Origin: Adineta steineri
Lineage: Eukaryota > Rotifera > Eurotatoria > Adinetida > Adinetidae
Length of the DNA stretch: 64,000 bases
Assembly (NCBI GenBank): GCA_905250115.1
Contig: CAJNOI010000024.1
Location: forward strand, 628,130-692,129
Direction: 5' to 3'
Below the pieces are notes generated by a model. The model made no database searches. It was not told where the DNA came from and saw nothing but the letters and a program-made list of their open reading frames with translations. This document shows positions 1 through 11,799 of the stretch, one piece after another. Both the position numbers and the translations under genes were made by a program. The first letter of the stretch is position 1. The number at the start of each line of letters is the position of its first letter.

Positions 1-2876
1 TAGCTATAACTAATAAAAGACAGATCATTATTTTAACAACTGAGTGGGTATAAATACCGATGTGAAGAATACTAATCATTTATTACTCTCAACTACATAT
101 ATTCGGATGAGATCGAGTTCGCACGTGATGATAACGTATGAGTAATCGTTCTCAGGTATATATCAGAGATAAATAACTCAATATTTTTTTGAAACAAATC
201 GAACTTTTCCAGCTACACTCATTTTTGCCAAATTATGTAATCAGCTTAATTGTTGTATTTTATAAAATTGATATATTTCATGTTCATGTTATGTGCATAG
301 TTTTATAAACGGATGATACTCTTGACATAGAACATGTCGATGTCAAAGAAACAAGACATATTGTGGAACAACTACTACTTATTTGTGACTAAATGAATGG
401 AAAAGAAAATGGAATCTATATTATTGAAAGTAAAAAGAGACGAATGAGAGTGTGAATCAGTATTTGATTCACTCTGGATGTACACTTATAGTTACGCTTA
501 CGCCAAGAAATTAATTTCAATCAATAATATATATCTCAAACAAATTGATATTATAAGTGACAAAGGAAAAAGACAACAAACGCAAAAATAATCTACAGAA
601 AGAAGAATCAAAAAAGTACCTGGTTAAATCGACGAAATCTTTTGGTTAGTTGATAATTTATAGGAAGACGTACCATGTTATTCCCAATGTTCATTATTAA
701 AACTATCTCTGTTTTCCAGCGCTACACTTCCAACTCATATTTTGAAACGTACTGATGAAAAGAAAAGATAACAAAAACGTTTTCGTGTTTATTCAAAAGA
801 ACTTGAATAATTCTCTTGAAACAATATATTGAAAACATGACAAGATGGACAAATTTATCGCTTTCTCTCTAATCAATTATCTCATAAGTCTTTTTTAAAT
901 TCTGATCTATATTGATAATAAATTTTAAAATAAACTATTATTTCTATGCTTCATTCATATTTTTATTCCTTATTAAAATTTTATTGTTGAAGTATATACT
1001 TAATAAATAACTTCTGCTCAATGGGAACGGCTCATTGACTATGCCTTCACTAGAGGAAGGTCACTCACACTCCAAGTATGTTCCGAGAACTCAACTAGTG
1101 ACCATTGGCCTGTACTAAGAATTCTAAAAGGAGAAAGTAAAGAGAACGAACTAAGAAGTAATATGCATTGGAAGATGTTCAACTTCTTTCTCTCGCTTAC
1201 GACAGAATTTTGGGTGTGGTTGTATGTGGGTATGGTTAAAGATGATGAATAAGTAAAAGAGAGGCATCCACGCTCACATCCACACCCACCCTCAAGATCT
1301 TGATGGATCAAATACATATTACAATGAAGAAAGCATGCAGATTAGTGGCAATACTCATCTGTGAGAAGAACAGTTATTTCCTTTTCAAAACAATATATAA
1401 CAATTAGACTGAAATTATGGTATCGTGATATAATTGTTTGGATATATTAGAAACATCATAAAGTCTACATTGACATAATATTTAGCCTATGATATATTTT
1501 CTAACGTTGATCATTCTTGCGTAAAATATGCATTATCTATTCGTTAAATATGATAGTGATACTACTGATAAACGAATGAAATCGTTATATATTCTATGAT
1601 CAAATCATTCATGTTTTATATAATTTATCATAAAACAAGATTTTACTGATAAAAAAATCATTTTAATTTAATACGAGATAAATGATATATAGATATTTGC
1701 CTATATAAACTTACAACATAGTTCAAAACTGTACAAAAAAGAAACTAAAAAATAGATTTATTTGGATTGAATATTTTAAAAATTAATTTTTCTTATGTTT
1801 ATATTTTTCATAATGTGAATAGAATATTTCATAACTTTATTTACTCCAATATAATTTATTTATTCTTATATTATCAAGTTTTTTTTACAGTAGTTTAATT
1901 GAGATGAATGTATCATATGTATATTCATGATGTTCTAAATTAAAAATTGACTAAAATTTATGATTTATTATGTTCACAGATTATTGTCACTCATTGCTGG
2001 GTAATTTACAAAAAATATTTGATTGTTCATAACAGAAAGTTATAGTTCGATTTTCATTAGGAATTACTTTTGACCGATTGACAAATTAGGTGTATTTTTT
2101 TAAAGATATTTAAAAAATAATAATGTTCCATAAAAAATGAACGTAGTTTCTGCACAACCAGTAACATGATCTAAATAATATTAATAGCTATATAATCATT
2201 GTATAATCATATATAATTCATACTTCTTGAATATAACTACATTGATTATATAGATTACAAGACAGTAATTTTCAGTAAGAAAACTGAAGCGATAAAGGTT
2301 TGTGAGGACGAGCAGAAGTAAAAATAAATGAAGAATTAATACAGGCAAGTTTTACTGTCATCCACACCCTTATAATGTGAAACAAAATAAAAATTTCAAT
2401 AAAAATATAAAAGACTTCATGATCTAGATTTCCAATTTACAATATTTTGCTACTATTCGATAATCTAGAATATGCAGTCACATAAATATACTAATACGTA
2501 GGTATTCAAATACTTTAGATTCCATCTTTTCGCTTCTAGTAGACATCTATTCCTCAGATGATAGAGAATTTCAGTATACTAGCTCTCAATTTTTTACTTA
2601 TCACTTTTTCATCCCGCATCAATATCTACGTATAAAGTCAGAGGATGGAATCGAAAGTGTTTAAACATCTAAATATGTTCTCTTATTAAAAATTCATGAA
2701 AACAAGTAAATATTATAGAAAAATCATTAGAAATCAACTTTGAATTTTGTACTCTTTTTATTAGTGATTTCCAACATTACCCAAGTATTTTTCGTGTTCT
2801 TACCATGTTTAAATGATTTCTAGCATAGAAATCAGTTTTTTGAAACAAAACGCATTTTGATACTTTAAAAATAATT
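1..2876. other. AT-rich spacer, no gene seen
   Basis: No open frame here looks like a real exon; the longest, a minus-strand frame at 1039-1317, has no recognisable motif and lies in a locally GC-richer patch with inverted GT/CA-rich strings. One imperfect inverted-repeat pair lies at 2501-2669 and is listed separately. The rest is AT-rich sequence without clear structure. Confidence 0.6.
2501..2669. repeat. Inverted-repeat (MITE-like) element
   Basis: ACTTTAGATTCCATC at 2512-2526 is matched in reverse complement by 2644-2658 with one difference in 15. Weaker matching continues outward to about 2501 and 2669. No convincing target-site duplication was seen. The size fits a short non-autonomous DNA transposon remnant, but a chance inverted repeat cannot be excluded. 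Confidence 0.4.
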
Positions 2877-3962
2877 TTATTGCGATTGAAAAAGATTTGA
2901 TTTTAATTTATAATAACAATCTAATTTAGCTTTTGCATAACTAAGAAAGTCAAATTTAGATTTTGATAAATGTAATAGTGCAAATCCATCAAGTGCCATT
3001 AATAAATGTGAAAGTATTGCAAATTGATCAATAACATAACATAAATCATCATCGATTATTACTTCATTTAATCCACGTACTTCAAAATAAGTTGTTAACC
3101 ATTTTTTTTGTTGATGACGTGTTGGATATATACGAATGTATTCATTATCAGTATCAGCATATTGAACGAAAAGATTTGCAATATCAAAAAAAGCATAATT
3201 TATATGTGTATATTCAAAATCAATAAATGATAAATTTTCTGTTTTTTCATCATAAATTACATTTCGAACAAGGTCATTATGACATAGAACAAGATTATTT
3301 CCTATTTGTGTATTTGAAAGTAGGCGAGGAAGAACAGATTTTTCGATTAAATCAATATCTACTGAAATATCTAAGATTTCTAAGAGAGAAAAAACAAAAC
3401 AGAAAAATCAATGAAACAATCTCTTAGTATTTCATATCAAACCTTTTGTTGTTGGTTGTTCATAATTCTTAAGTATTTCAACAAATTTTCGTAAAGCCGG
3501 AATAAGAAATGATTTTTCTGTCTGCTCAATAGGTACAGAATGAAGTAATGCCAGTTTAGTTGCCATTAATTTTGCAATATTTTCTTTAAATATATCTTCT
3601 CGTAAACATATTCTACCTGGTATATACTCATAAATAATACCATTCTTAAATTTTATAAGTATACGCTGTGATATGACTCCTTTATTATATAAATCAATCA
3701 TTGTTTTGATTTCTGATTGTCGATCAATAAATAAGTCTGAGCTTGTACCAAATAATTTAATAACTAATCCTTGAGATTCATCATTTGTAAGTCGTGTATC
3801 AAACAAACCAAACGTTATATTTGATAAACCATTATTAAATATGATTAGATTAGTATTTGTTGAATTCCATTCAGATCGAATTGAAGTTATAATTGGATAA
3901 ATTTCAGTAGAAATATTTGATAATGACAATGTTGCATCACTAAGTATTGGATACGATGTCAT
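2877..3962 (-). CDS. ETNK: Ethanolamine kinase
   Basis: Phosphorylates ethanolamine with ATP, the first step of the CDP-ethanolamine (Kennedy) route to phosphatidylethanolamine in the cytosol. There are two exons, with an intron at about 3384-3443 that restores frame. The second exon carries the choline/ethanolamine kinase signature: CHNDL (Brenner's motif) followed by IDFEYTHINYAFFDIAN, which holds the metal-binding Asp and the family's DFE motif. The N-terminal half contains the ATP-binding region (LSNITFGLF, then LVIKLFG) and the EYIPGR motif. The FEY..NY..FDI form fits ethanolamine better than choline kinases. The start ATG follows TTTATCAG by one base. The stop codon TAA is part of an AATAAA polyadenylation signal at 2876-2881, so the 3' end is very compact. 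About 340 residues, normal for the family. Confidence 0.88.
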
Positions 3963-5129
3963 CCTGATAAAGATAAAAGTAAAAGAAAAATATAAAAATA
4001 TTTTTCACGCTTCATTTATGCTAATCAGATCAGTCAAGGTATATGATGTATTCAAATCCATAATCCATAGTTAATCTATGTATCATTTTTAAGATAATAA
4101 ACTATAACTGAATAGATGTCGTTTCTTAATGAATGAATTACTATTTAATTAGAGGGTATTCGAGTTTGTCTCGACTATGAAATGCGACGATAGACTCGAT
4201 GTGAAAATAACGCTGATGATTCATTATCTATAATTAACCGCATTCCTGTTTGAATGAGTATCTTGTGACTTCCTATTCGCGAAATAGTAGCGAAATCCTT
4301 TCAACTTTCAATTTTTCGATTTCGAATAAAAAGCTTTTTGCACGAACATATATTAAATTAATCATTTAATAATTTCTGCTGATCGTCACCTACAATCAAA
4401 TATTCTTTGGCCTAACACTCTGAATATGTATTGGAATTTATTTTATTCGCTTATCATGTATACCCAAACTTTCAACTCACCACAATATTACGTAAATATG
4501 TTCTCTCGTAAGTTTTTCCTTCAATGGGTATCGGCGTCTCTCTTTTATCTCACCCACACTCACACCCTAGTTTTTTCCAATAATAAATCATCTTTAAACT
4601 AATAGTAACTATTATAAGCTTAATGATCGTATTCAAAATCAAATTCTTTTGATACATATATAACTAAAAAAAAAGCGCTATTAATAAAGGGAGGTGTGAT
4701 GTATCACTTTTGTTTATTGATTATTAGATATATTTCATAGAGGTATAACATATTTTTATATATGTCAGCTATTGATTGATATGTATCTTTCATTATGGTA
4801 GATTCAAGCATGAAATTTAAGCAAGGAAACACTTCAATGAACAATATACATATATATATATATATATACTATATTTATTGATGAATCAGAATAATTTAAC
4901 ATGTATGAAGTCATTTTTAATTAACATTTGTATGTTTATTACAGTTCAAATGTCATACATTTGGAATACTGAAATATGTTTGTTACCAAGATATAAGTCA
5001 TATGTATATTTTTCTCATGCTTTTAGACGTAATTATATGAAACAGACAAAAAAATAGCTAGTTTTCAATATGGTACTTCCATTTTGAATTTACAAATATT
5101 TTATTTTCTCATTACAGTTATTTTAAAAA
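3963..5129. other. AT-rich spacer with a TA microsatellite
   Basis: No gene seen. It holds a short (TA)n tract near 4847-4868 and a CA/GT-rich string near 4545-4571. It lies between divergently oriented genes, so promoters of both ethanolamine kinase and the downstream membrane protein should lie here. Confidence 0.55.
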
Positions 5130-6553
5130 ATGATAGCAACTACAAATTATGCTCGGATAAATTGGATAACATGTGTTGCACTTGCAATACTTGGTCTATC
5201 AATTAGTACAATCGTCATTCTGTCATTGATTCCAGTCTATTTAGAAGATGATTCCACAAATAAAACAACAACAACAACAACTACAACAAAAGCACCAACA
5301 GGAAAAAGATCAGGTATTAAAAGACGTTTTATATTCTATAACAAAATAGATTTTTTGTTCTTTTAGTTTATATAGCAAGAGATTTAGCATTTACATTTAA
5401 AAATTCTCCAGCAAAACATAAACGATCTCTTCAAAATACTAATTCAGTATTTGTACCAACATCGCTAATGATTAAATCAATTCAGAATGAAGTTTGTTAT
5501 TATTCTCTTTTTAAAAACATATTTAATAAATAAATAAACTTTTATTTTTCTAGTTAAATATTGTACTGAATGATATTAGTGCAGAATGTATTATTACTAA
5601 TGCAACAATGGCATCAGAAAACCATTTAATACTAGCCTTACAAATTTATTTTCATAAAAAATATCTTATTTCTTATATATCACGAGCAAAATTAATCGAA
5701 CAAGTCTTAACAAAATATGAAAGTTTAATAATTTATAAACAATATTATGATGATTGTAAGAAAAATCCGATTACTATTGATCAAACTGTAATGATGTTAC
5801 AAGCGAATTCAAATAGATTTTATAAAATTTCTGGACCAATTCAAAGTAAATTTTAATATAAAGAAAATCTTTCTAGAGGGAATAATTACAGGATTTTTTA
5901 AGAATGGTTATCATAGAAAGAAATAGTACTTATTATAAAAGATTAGTCAATATCTTTATATTGTAGAACCTATTGATTCAATTAATCAACAAACTGATGC
6001 ATGTCAACCCATTCAAGCGACCATTGCTGAACCACGAAGTAATTATATTATCTTAAAAAAAAAAAGAAATCATCATATTTGATAATATATAGAATGTATT
6101 CAGATGGCATCTGATGAATTTAAATATACAATACAAGGTGACTATTCGTCAGATTATAAATATTATTGTTTTGATTGGAAAGTAACAAAGAAATGGAACA
6201 CATTCTTATTATCATTTGATTTCAATACTAATAATCAAAATTATGTTTATATTGACGATGTAACATTTAATTCAACATTGAATTTAATTCAAAATGGAGA
6301 TTTTGAAATAATAAATGATCATGTATGGAAGTGTCCGGGAACTTGTTATCTTGATTATGTAAAAGATAATCCAAAATCTGGTCAACTTAGTTTTCGTGCA
6401 TATGGTAAATTTTCTCTGACACAATTAGTGCCAAAATCAATTGGTGGGGATGATAATGAACTTTATCATTTTGGTTTTTGGTTGAAATTGAATTGTACTA
6501 CGATCAATCCATGTACAATAATTACTAATATTAATACACCAGTTCTAGTATAA
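5130..6553 (+). CDS. Orphan type II membrane protein, Thr-rich stalk, jelly-roll-like tail
   Basis: Five exons, all with GT-AG junctions that keep frame: 5130-5313, 5367-5491, 5554-5845, 5967-6038, 6093-6553. The protein begins with a short basic tail and a transmembrane segment (about residues 13-36, no cleavable-signal look), then a poly-Thr stalk (NKTTTTTTTTKAPT), so the bulk is probably extracellular. The last exon contains YVYIDDVTF and NLIQNGDFE, a pattern typical of galactose-binding/CBM-like jelly-roll domains, plus Cys residues that could pair. I do not recognise the family; such lineage-specific membrane proteins are plausible in rotifers. The domain looks short at the C-terminus. 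The start ATG follows an acceptor-like CATTACAG by 12 bases. Confidence 0.72.
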
Positions 6554-7434
6554 AATTTATTGTTCATTAAATGAACTTTTTACGGGATATTTTATTAACA
6601 ATTTTTTATATTTTCTGAAATAAAATTGAAATACAAATGTGAATAATATGAGTTGGTATACATCATTTATATGTAAGTACTTAAATTACAGAATAGATAG
6701 CTTAGTTTCATGCGCCTTAGTGAACGCGGTATCCATATAATTAAAAACGTTTGAGTTTTTGAGAAATTAGAACATTTTTATTCTTACATTTATACGAGCA
6801 ATCGTACAAGGAAACAACTATCATGTCATTATAAATATAGCATATAGTAGAGAATATGAAAGTCCGAGATGAAGTTACTTGTGTAACTGTACTAGGAAAA
6901 ATGCTATATGTTTTTAGAAGCTCAAAATATTCCTTCGATGACTTTTTCTTTCTGTATCTTCCTCACGAGCACATTTATTGCGTATATTTTCGATTAATTC
7001 AGTCAATCCACTAACTAACACTATATATATTAAAAATACTATTAATCAATTTGAATTATTTTGTTTTTGTGAAACACGAGCAAGTTATTTATTTTGATAA
7101 ATATTAATGACAAGTATGTGCTGAAAAATAGGTGGATTTAGAAGATCTATCGCTATGTGATTAAAATAAGTATAAATATTTATAACAAACAGCAAACGTA
7201 ATAGAGAGTTAATATTCTACTTTATTCAATTAAAATCAATAGATTTTTCTGTAATAATTTTAAAGCTATAACGACTCAACAACATCTTTAATTTTTCTTT
7301 CCAACATTTTGAGGATATTACGAGTCGATCATATATTTAACTATCGTAAATCTGTTGATAATTCTGTAGTACTTATTATGAATTCTATTGATTAATTCTC
7401 CAACTCTGTAACAATAATTTTAACAGATTTGACA
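6554..7434. other. AT-rich spacer
   Basis: No gene or clear repeat seen. TTTTAACAG ends at 7426, eight bases before the next start codon, and looks like a splice acceptor. Confidence 0.55.
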
Positions 7435-8427
7435 ATGGACATCACATCAATAAAAAACTTAAGAACTTCTATTACTTTCATCACTCCATATATTATGCTT
7501 ATTCTTGGTAATATTGGATGTATATGTAATTTTCTTACATTTACAGCAAAACAATTACGTCAAAATTCTTGTGGATGGTATTTTCTAATGTCTGCTTTAT
7601 TTGATTTTATATTTCTTAACATTGGTCTTTTTACAAAATTAGCAAGTGAACAATATGGTAGTACATTAGATGATACAAATATTATTTGGTGTCGAATGCG
7701 TGCATTTCTTACATGGGTATTGCCATGTATATCAACAGATTATATTGTTTTAGCTTCTCTTGATCGATGTTTATCAACATCAACAAATACACGATTTCGT
7801 TCATTTAGTCAAATTAAAATAGCTTATCGAATGACATATATTCCAATAATTTTAAATAGTCTTGCAAGTTTTCATCAACTTATATATTATGAACATCGAC
7901 CAAAATGTTATCCACGTGCAGGTATATATTCATATTTTCTATCAATGTATAGTATTTTCTGGACAAGTTTAATTCCTCAAAGTAGTATGTTTATATTTGG
8001 TTTAATAACATATTATAATATTCATAAGAGTCGTCAACGTCTTATGAATACAATACAACAACAACAACAAAGAAATCGAACAGATTCACATATGATTCGA
8101 ATAACATTAATTCAAGTAATATCAAGTTCAATTCTACTTAATATTCGAACAGTATACTATTCCTATACAGTTATTACAACAAATGATAGAAAAGACGATT
8201 ATCGTATTGCTATTGAAAAACTACTTTTACAAATATCAAGTTTTATTTTCTATTTAAATTTTAGTAAAAGTTTCTTTATGAATACATTATCAAGTAAACT
8301 CTTTCGTAAAGTTTTCAAAGAACGTTTAATTCTTTTCTATCGACATATAATATGCCTTAAAGTTAAAGTACAACCAATTAATACTATACAATCGAATGAT
8401 CGAAAAATGGTTATAGTTCCATCATGA
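7435..8427 (+). CDS. Divergent rhodopsin-like GPCR
   Basis: A single-exon, 330-residue protein with seven hydrophobic segments. TM1 holds GNIGCICNFLTF (class A G-N motif). TM3 ends in LASLDRCLS, where the usual DRY is DRC. Cysteines in IIWCRMR before TM3 and PKCYPR in the second extracellular loop could form the conserved disulphide. A basic third loop with a glutamine run precedes TM6, and the NPxxY motif of TM7 is not obvious. The ligand is unknown; orphan peptide-type receptors of this look are abundant in rotifers. I chose the ATG at 7435, because the in-frame codon upstream is TTG and an acceptor-like TTTTAACAG lies just before. Confidence 0.8.
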   Translation: MDITSIKNLRTSITFITPYIMLILGNIGCICNFLTFTAKQLRQNSCGWYFLMSALFDFIFLNIGLFTKLASEQYGSTLDDTNIIWCRMRAFLTWVLPCISTDYIVLASLDRCLSTSTNTRFRSFSQIKIAYRMTYIPIILNSLASFHQLIYYEHRPKCYPRAGIYSYFLSMYSIFWTSLIPQSSMFIFGLITYYNIHKSRQRLMNTIQQQQQRNRTDSHMIRITLIQVISSSILLNIRTVYYSYTVITTNDRKDDYRIAIEKLLLQISSFIFYLNFSKSFFMNTLSSKLFRKVFKERLILFYRHIICLKVKVQPINTIQSNDRKMVIVPS

Positions 8428-9091
8428 AAAGAAAACAATTAATATATGAACTATTGTTATTGTAATTAAATTTGCATATTAGATTTTATCAAGCAGGATT
8501 TTCTATATTTAGAACGTGTTTAATTTTTTCCTTATATTAAATCAACAGATTAAATTTCAAATTCTCTGTTCTTCAATCTTTTATCCATTGCTAGTTGTGA
8601 ATCTACTTGTTTTACTACTAATAATTATAAGAAGTCGAACACTAATATGGAGAATTTTATTGTTTACTTATAGAATGAAATATTTAAAGTAACTAGACAT
8701 GACCCAAATTCAAACTGTTTGAGTTTGGTGAGTTTGGGTTTAGCACCGAAACCCCAGGTAGCTTGGGTTTGAGTTTGGTTTTGTGCTTTTTTAATCTGTA
8801 GAAGATGCTATTTTGGATACATTGATGGCAATTAAAAGATCCAAACTCAAACTCCGAAACGGTTTGAATTTGAGTTTGGGTCATGTCTAAGAGTAACAGA
8901 TAATGGATAACGTTATCAGCAGATTCCAATAGCCATAAAAAAAATCAAAATACAATATACGTACGATTTATTAGTGAATATATCAAAAAGAGAAAAAATA
9001 AAATTTTATTTAATATTTTTCAGCTTGATTTATCGAAAGACAAAGATTCAATAACAGAAAAAGATTACAAATACAAAAATAAAACTTCATA
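8428..9091. other. Spacer containing a MITE
   Basis: No gene seen. It contains the hAT-like element at 8694-8889; outside that it is AT-rich. It separates convergent genes, so both 3' UTRs lie here. Confidence 0.6.
8686..8897. mobile_element. hAT-like MITE with near-perfect 8-bp duplication
   Basis: The element spans 8694-8889. Its ends are perfect 15-bp inverted repeats (TAGACATGACCCAAA), and imperfect inverted matching continues inward through repeats of GAGTTTGG. The flanks AAAGTAAC (8686-8693) and AGAGTAAC (8890-8897) match at 7 of 8 positions, as expected for an aged 8-bp target-site duplication. It has no coding capacity. A minus-strand open frame of 78 codons over it is spurious. Confidence 0.8.
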
Positions 9092-11799
9092 TTATGTTTG
9101 ATTGCTATAACGTTTATTGTATAGAGGTATTTTTTGCATACTATGTCGTTGCTGATTAGATATCAGTGAAGGTGAACCATTAAACTGTTGCTTATTAATC
9201 ATCATTATAGCAGTCATTGTCGAAGAAGATGGAAGTTTCGTATGAATTGAATCATTTAATATAGTTCGTTGTGGTTGCAATGAAAGTCTAGAAGTACCTG
9301 GTCGATCAATTTGAGATTGAGATCGACCAAGACGAACATTAGATGCTCGAGATTTTGTTACATTTATAACTGAAGCACGATTATTTACTTGACAATTTTG
9401 ATTGGGATTAATTAAATTCGATATCTAAAATTTTTCTATTAATTATCGAAAATATTACAAATTTATTTTTACCATATCATTTGGTCTGCTTTTCATAGGA
9501 GTATTAGATGGAATACTATTTGTATCATGTATAGCATTTATCGAACGTCTTGATCTCTAAAATATAATACACACAAGAATAATTTTGATTAAAAATTACA
9601 TCTCATATTAACTGTATCAAATATAGATCGATGTATTTTTATACTGGTTTTACTTCGATCAATTGAAGCTCGTTTTTCTAATACATTTGTATTATTTTTC
9701 GTTTCATTCGAAGGATATTGTATATCATTTGTATTCATAGTTGAGGATACTTCTGATTGATCATCGACAGTTGTTGATGGATCCAGATGATTTGCAGTTG
9801 CATTTATTAATCCTGCCAAATTTATTTCAGGTTTTTTTTGAGGTTGATCAACTTCAGCATTAAACTCTTTCATCTGTGTTATAATATCTTTTGTTAATTC
9901 TTTATCAGGTCGTCCCTAAAAATGTTAAATAATAAACTAAATTACTAAAAATTATTTAAATATTTACTGTTAACCATGGATGTTTAATAAGTTCACCCAT
10001 TGCTCGACGACGATCTGTATTATAAAGAAGCAGTTCTTTTAAAAAATCTAGACCTAAAATGAATTAAATTTATTTTCTATAGACAATTAAAAAAAAGAAT
10101 ATTATTTACCTTCAGAAGATAAATTTCGAAATTCATTAGAATCAAATTGAAGTTTTTTGGCACGAATTATTTCAAGTAATCGTTGTTCATCATCGGCTAC
10201 ATAAGGATAATGAGCACATATTCTATATAAAAATATAAAGATTGAATTCTTTTCTTTATTTTGACTTCTTACAAATAATACATAATAATTCCCATAGCCC
10301 ATACATCACAAAGAGCACTATAATCTTTATTTTCAAGTATTTCAGGCGCCATATAACTAAATAAAAATCAAATATTGAAAGGCATTTAATTGAAAAAAAA
10401 CGAAAATATCCATAATTTACAGGGGTGTACCACAATGATCATGAAAAAGTGATTCAGTTGAAGTAATACATTTTTTTGAACTTAAACCAAAATCAGTTAT
10501 CTTGAAAAATATATTTTATTTATTTCCAAAAAAAAGAAAGAAATGGAAATCTTACTCGAATATCAAATATATCAGTATTACTTGTTGGAGTCTTTTTTAA
10601 TAAAATATTTTCTAATTTTAAATCTCGATGTGCAACATCTATAGATAAAAAAAAGATGAAATTAATCAAAAAAAGAATATTTCTCAACTAACCCTTTGTA
10701 TGTAAATAATGTAATGCATCGATTGATTTTGTCATTATTTGTTTTATTGTTTCTTCAGGTAATGGACCATTAGTTTTAATATATCCACCTAGTTCGCCAC
10801 CTTCACATAATTCCAGGATTAAATAAAGATTCTAAAAGCAAATTATATGAAAACATTTAGAAATTCGTCATATTATTAATGAGAGTAAATAAAAATTCGA
10901 TGGGATTATATAATACATTGTTGAATCTTGTTGCGATCATTTAGGATTCTACTAGAGAAGAATTTTCGATCTATAAAATAAATAACTTTTTCTGAATCAA
11001 AAATTAGAACTCTTCAGTATAAAACCAAGGTTGATTTTGCATGAAATGTAGCAGTGATTTCTATTTATTTTTCAATTTCTTATTATAATTTAATCAATTT
11101 TCGTGTGACAAGGAAAGATACTCAAGAGTTTTAAAGTAATTATATGAGTTTGTCAAGTGAAGTATAACTATCTAAAGTATGAAAACCGTTAGCGACTAGA
11201 GGTATAAGCCGTCAGCCAATTTTTGCTGAAGCCGACAGCTGGCAGATGATGTTTTTGCTAGAGCCGATGGCTTACAACTCTAATTGAAATCTAGTATTTA
11301 ATGAATAAAGTTTATTGCGTCGATTCTAAATCAATGACAGAAACGAGAAAAAATAGATTTTGAAGTTCAATCACTCGATTTTTATCTTGATTAGGAAAAT
11401 ACATTCCTATTAAATTAATTGATAAGAAAAACAAATTTACTTGAGGTGATTCTAATACTTCATAAAGTTGAATAAGATTAGAATGATTAAATTGTGTTAA
11501 TAATTCTACTTCATTATCAAGACTGAATGCTTTATATTTATTTCCAGACTAAATAATAAATCAATAAAGAATATCGTTTTGATAATCAAATAAATGTTTA
11601 CTTTTTTTGTTATTATTTTCATTGCATAAAATATCTTACTGTCTTGATTTCGAACACGATAAACAATTCCAAATGAACCTTGACCCAATTTATTTAATTT
11701 TTCATATCGTGTTTTTAAATTTCTATCATCAGAAAGACGTATATGAGGTATCCGACTATTTGATATATTCGAAAATTGATTATTTATTCCGTTTGCCAT
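9092..11799 (-). CDS. STK33: STK33-like serine/threonine protein kinase
   Basis: Multi-exon kinase of the CaMK-related STK33 type. In order along the protein: glycine loop GQGSFGIVY, catalytic Lys in FYAMKII, NLYLILELCEGGEL hinge region, AHRDLKLEN catalytic loop, ITDFGL metal motif, CGTPLYMAPE activation segment and DVWAMG. All key catalytic residues are present, so it should be active. After the kinase domain comes a long Ser/Thr/Asn-rich tail (from about 9900 down to 9092) with no recognised domain. Introns are mostly about 60 bp, except one of about 0.6 kb (about 10840-11440), which contains an inverted-repeat element. STK33 is linked to spermatogenesis and cilia in vertebrates; whether that applies here is inference. 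Other CaMK-like kinases are the main alternative. Confidence 0.78.
11197..11282. repeat. Short TIR element in a kinase intron
   Basis: TAGAGGTATAAGCCGTCAGC at the left end and the reverse complement of the right end agree at 15 of 20 positions, both starting TAGAG. The 86-bp unit is richer in GC than its surroundings and repeats AGCC/GGCT words internally. No 8-bp duplication is recognisable. Confidence 0.5.

Noticed and set aside
1209..1295. TGTGGG/GGTGTGG-like strings resembling the bdelloid telomere repeat
   Set aside because: Only a few imperfect units in each orientation; too short and degenerate to call an internal telomeric tract.
1039..1317. 92-codon minus-strand open frame
   Set aside because: No motif, no splice context and low-complexity composition; probably chance in a locally GC-richer patch.
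8693..8929. 78-codon minus-strand open frame
   Set aside because: It lies across the MITE and is explained by its repeats.
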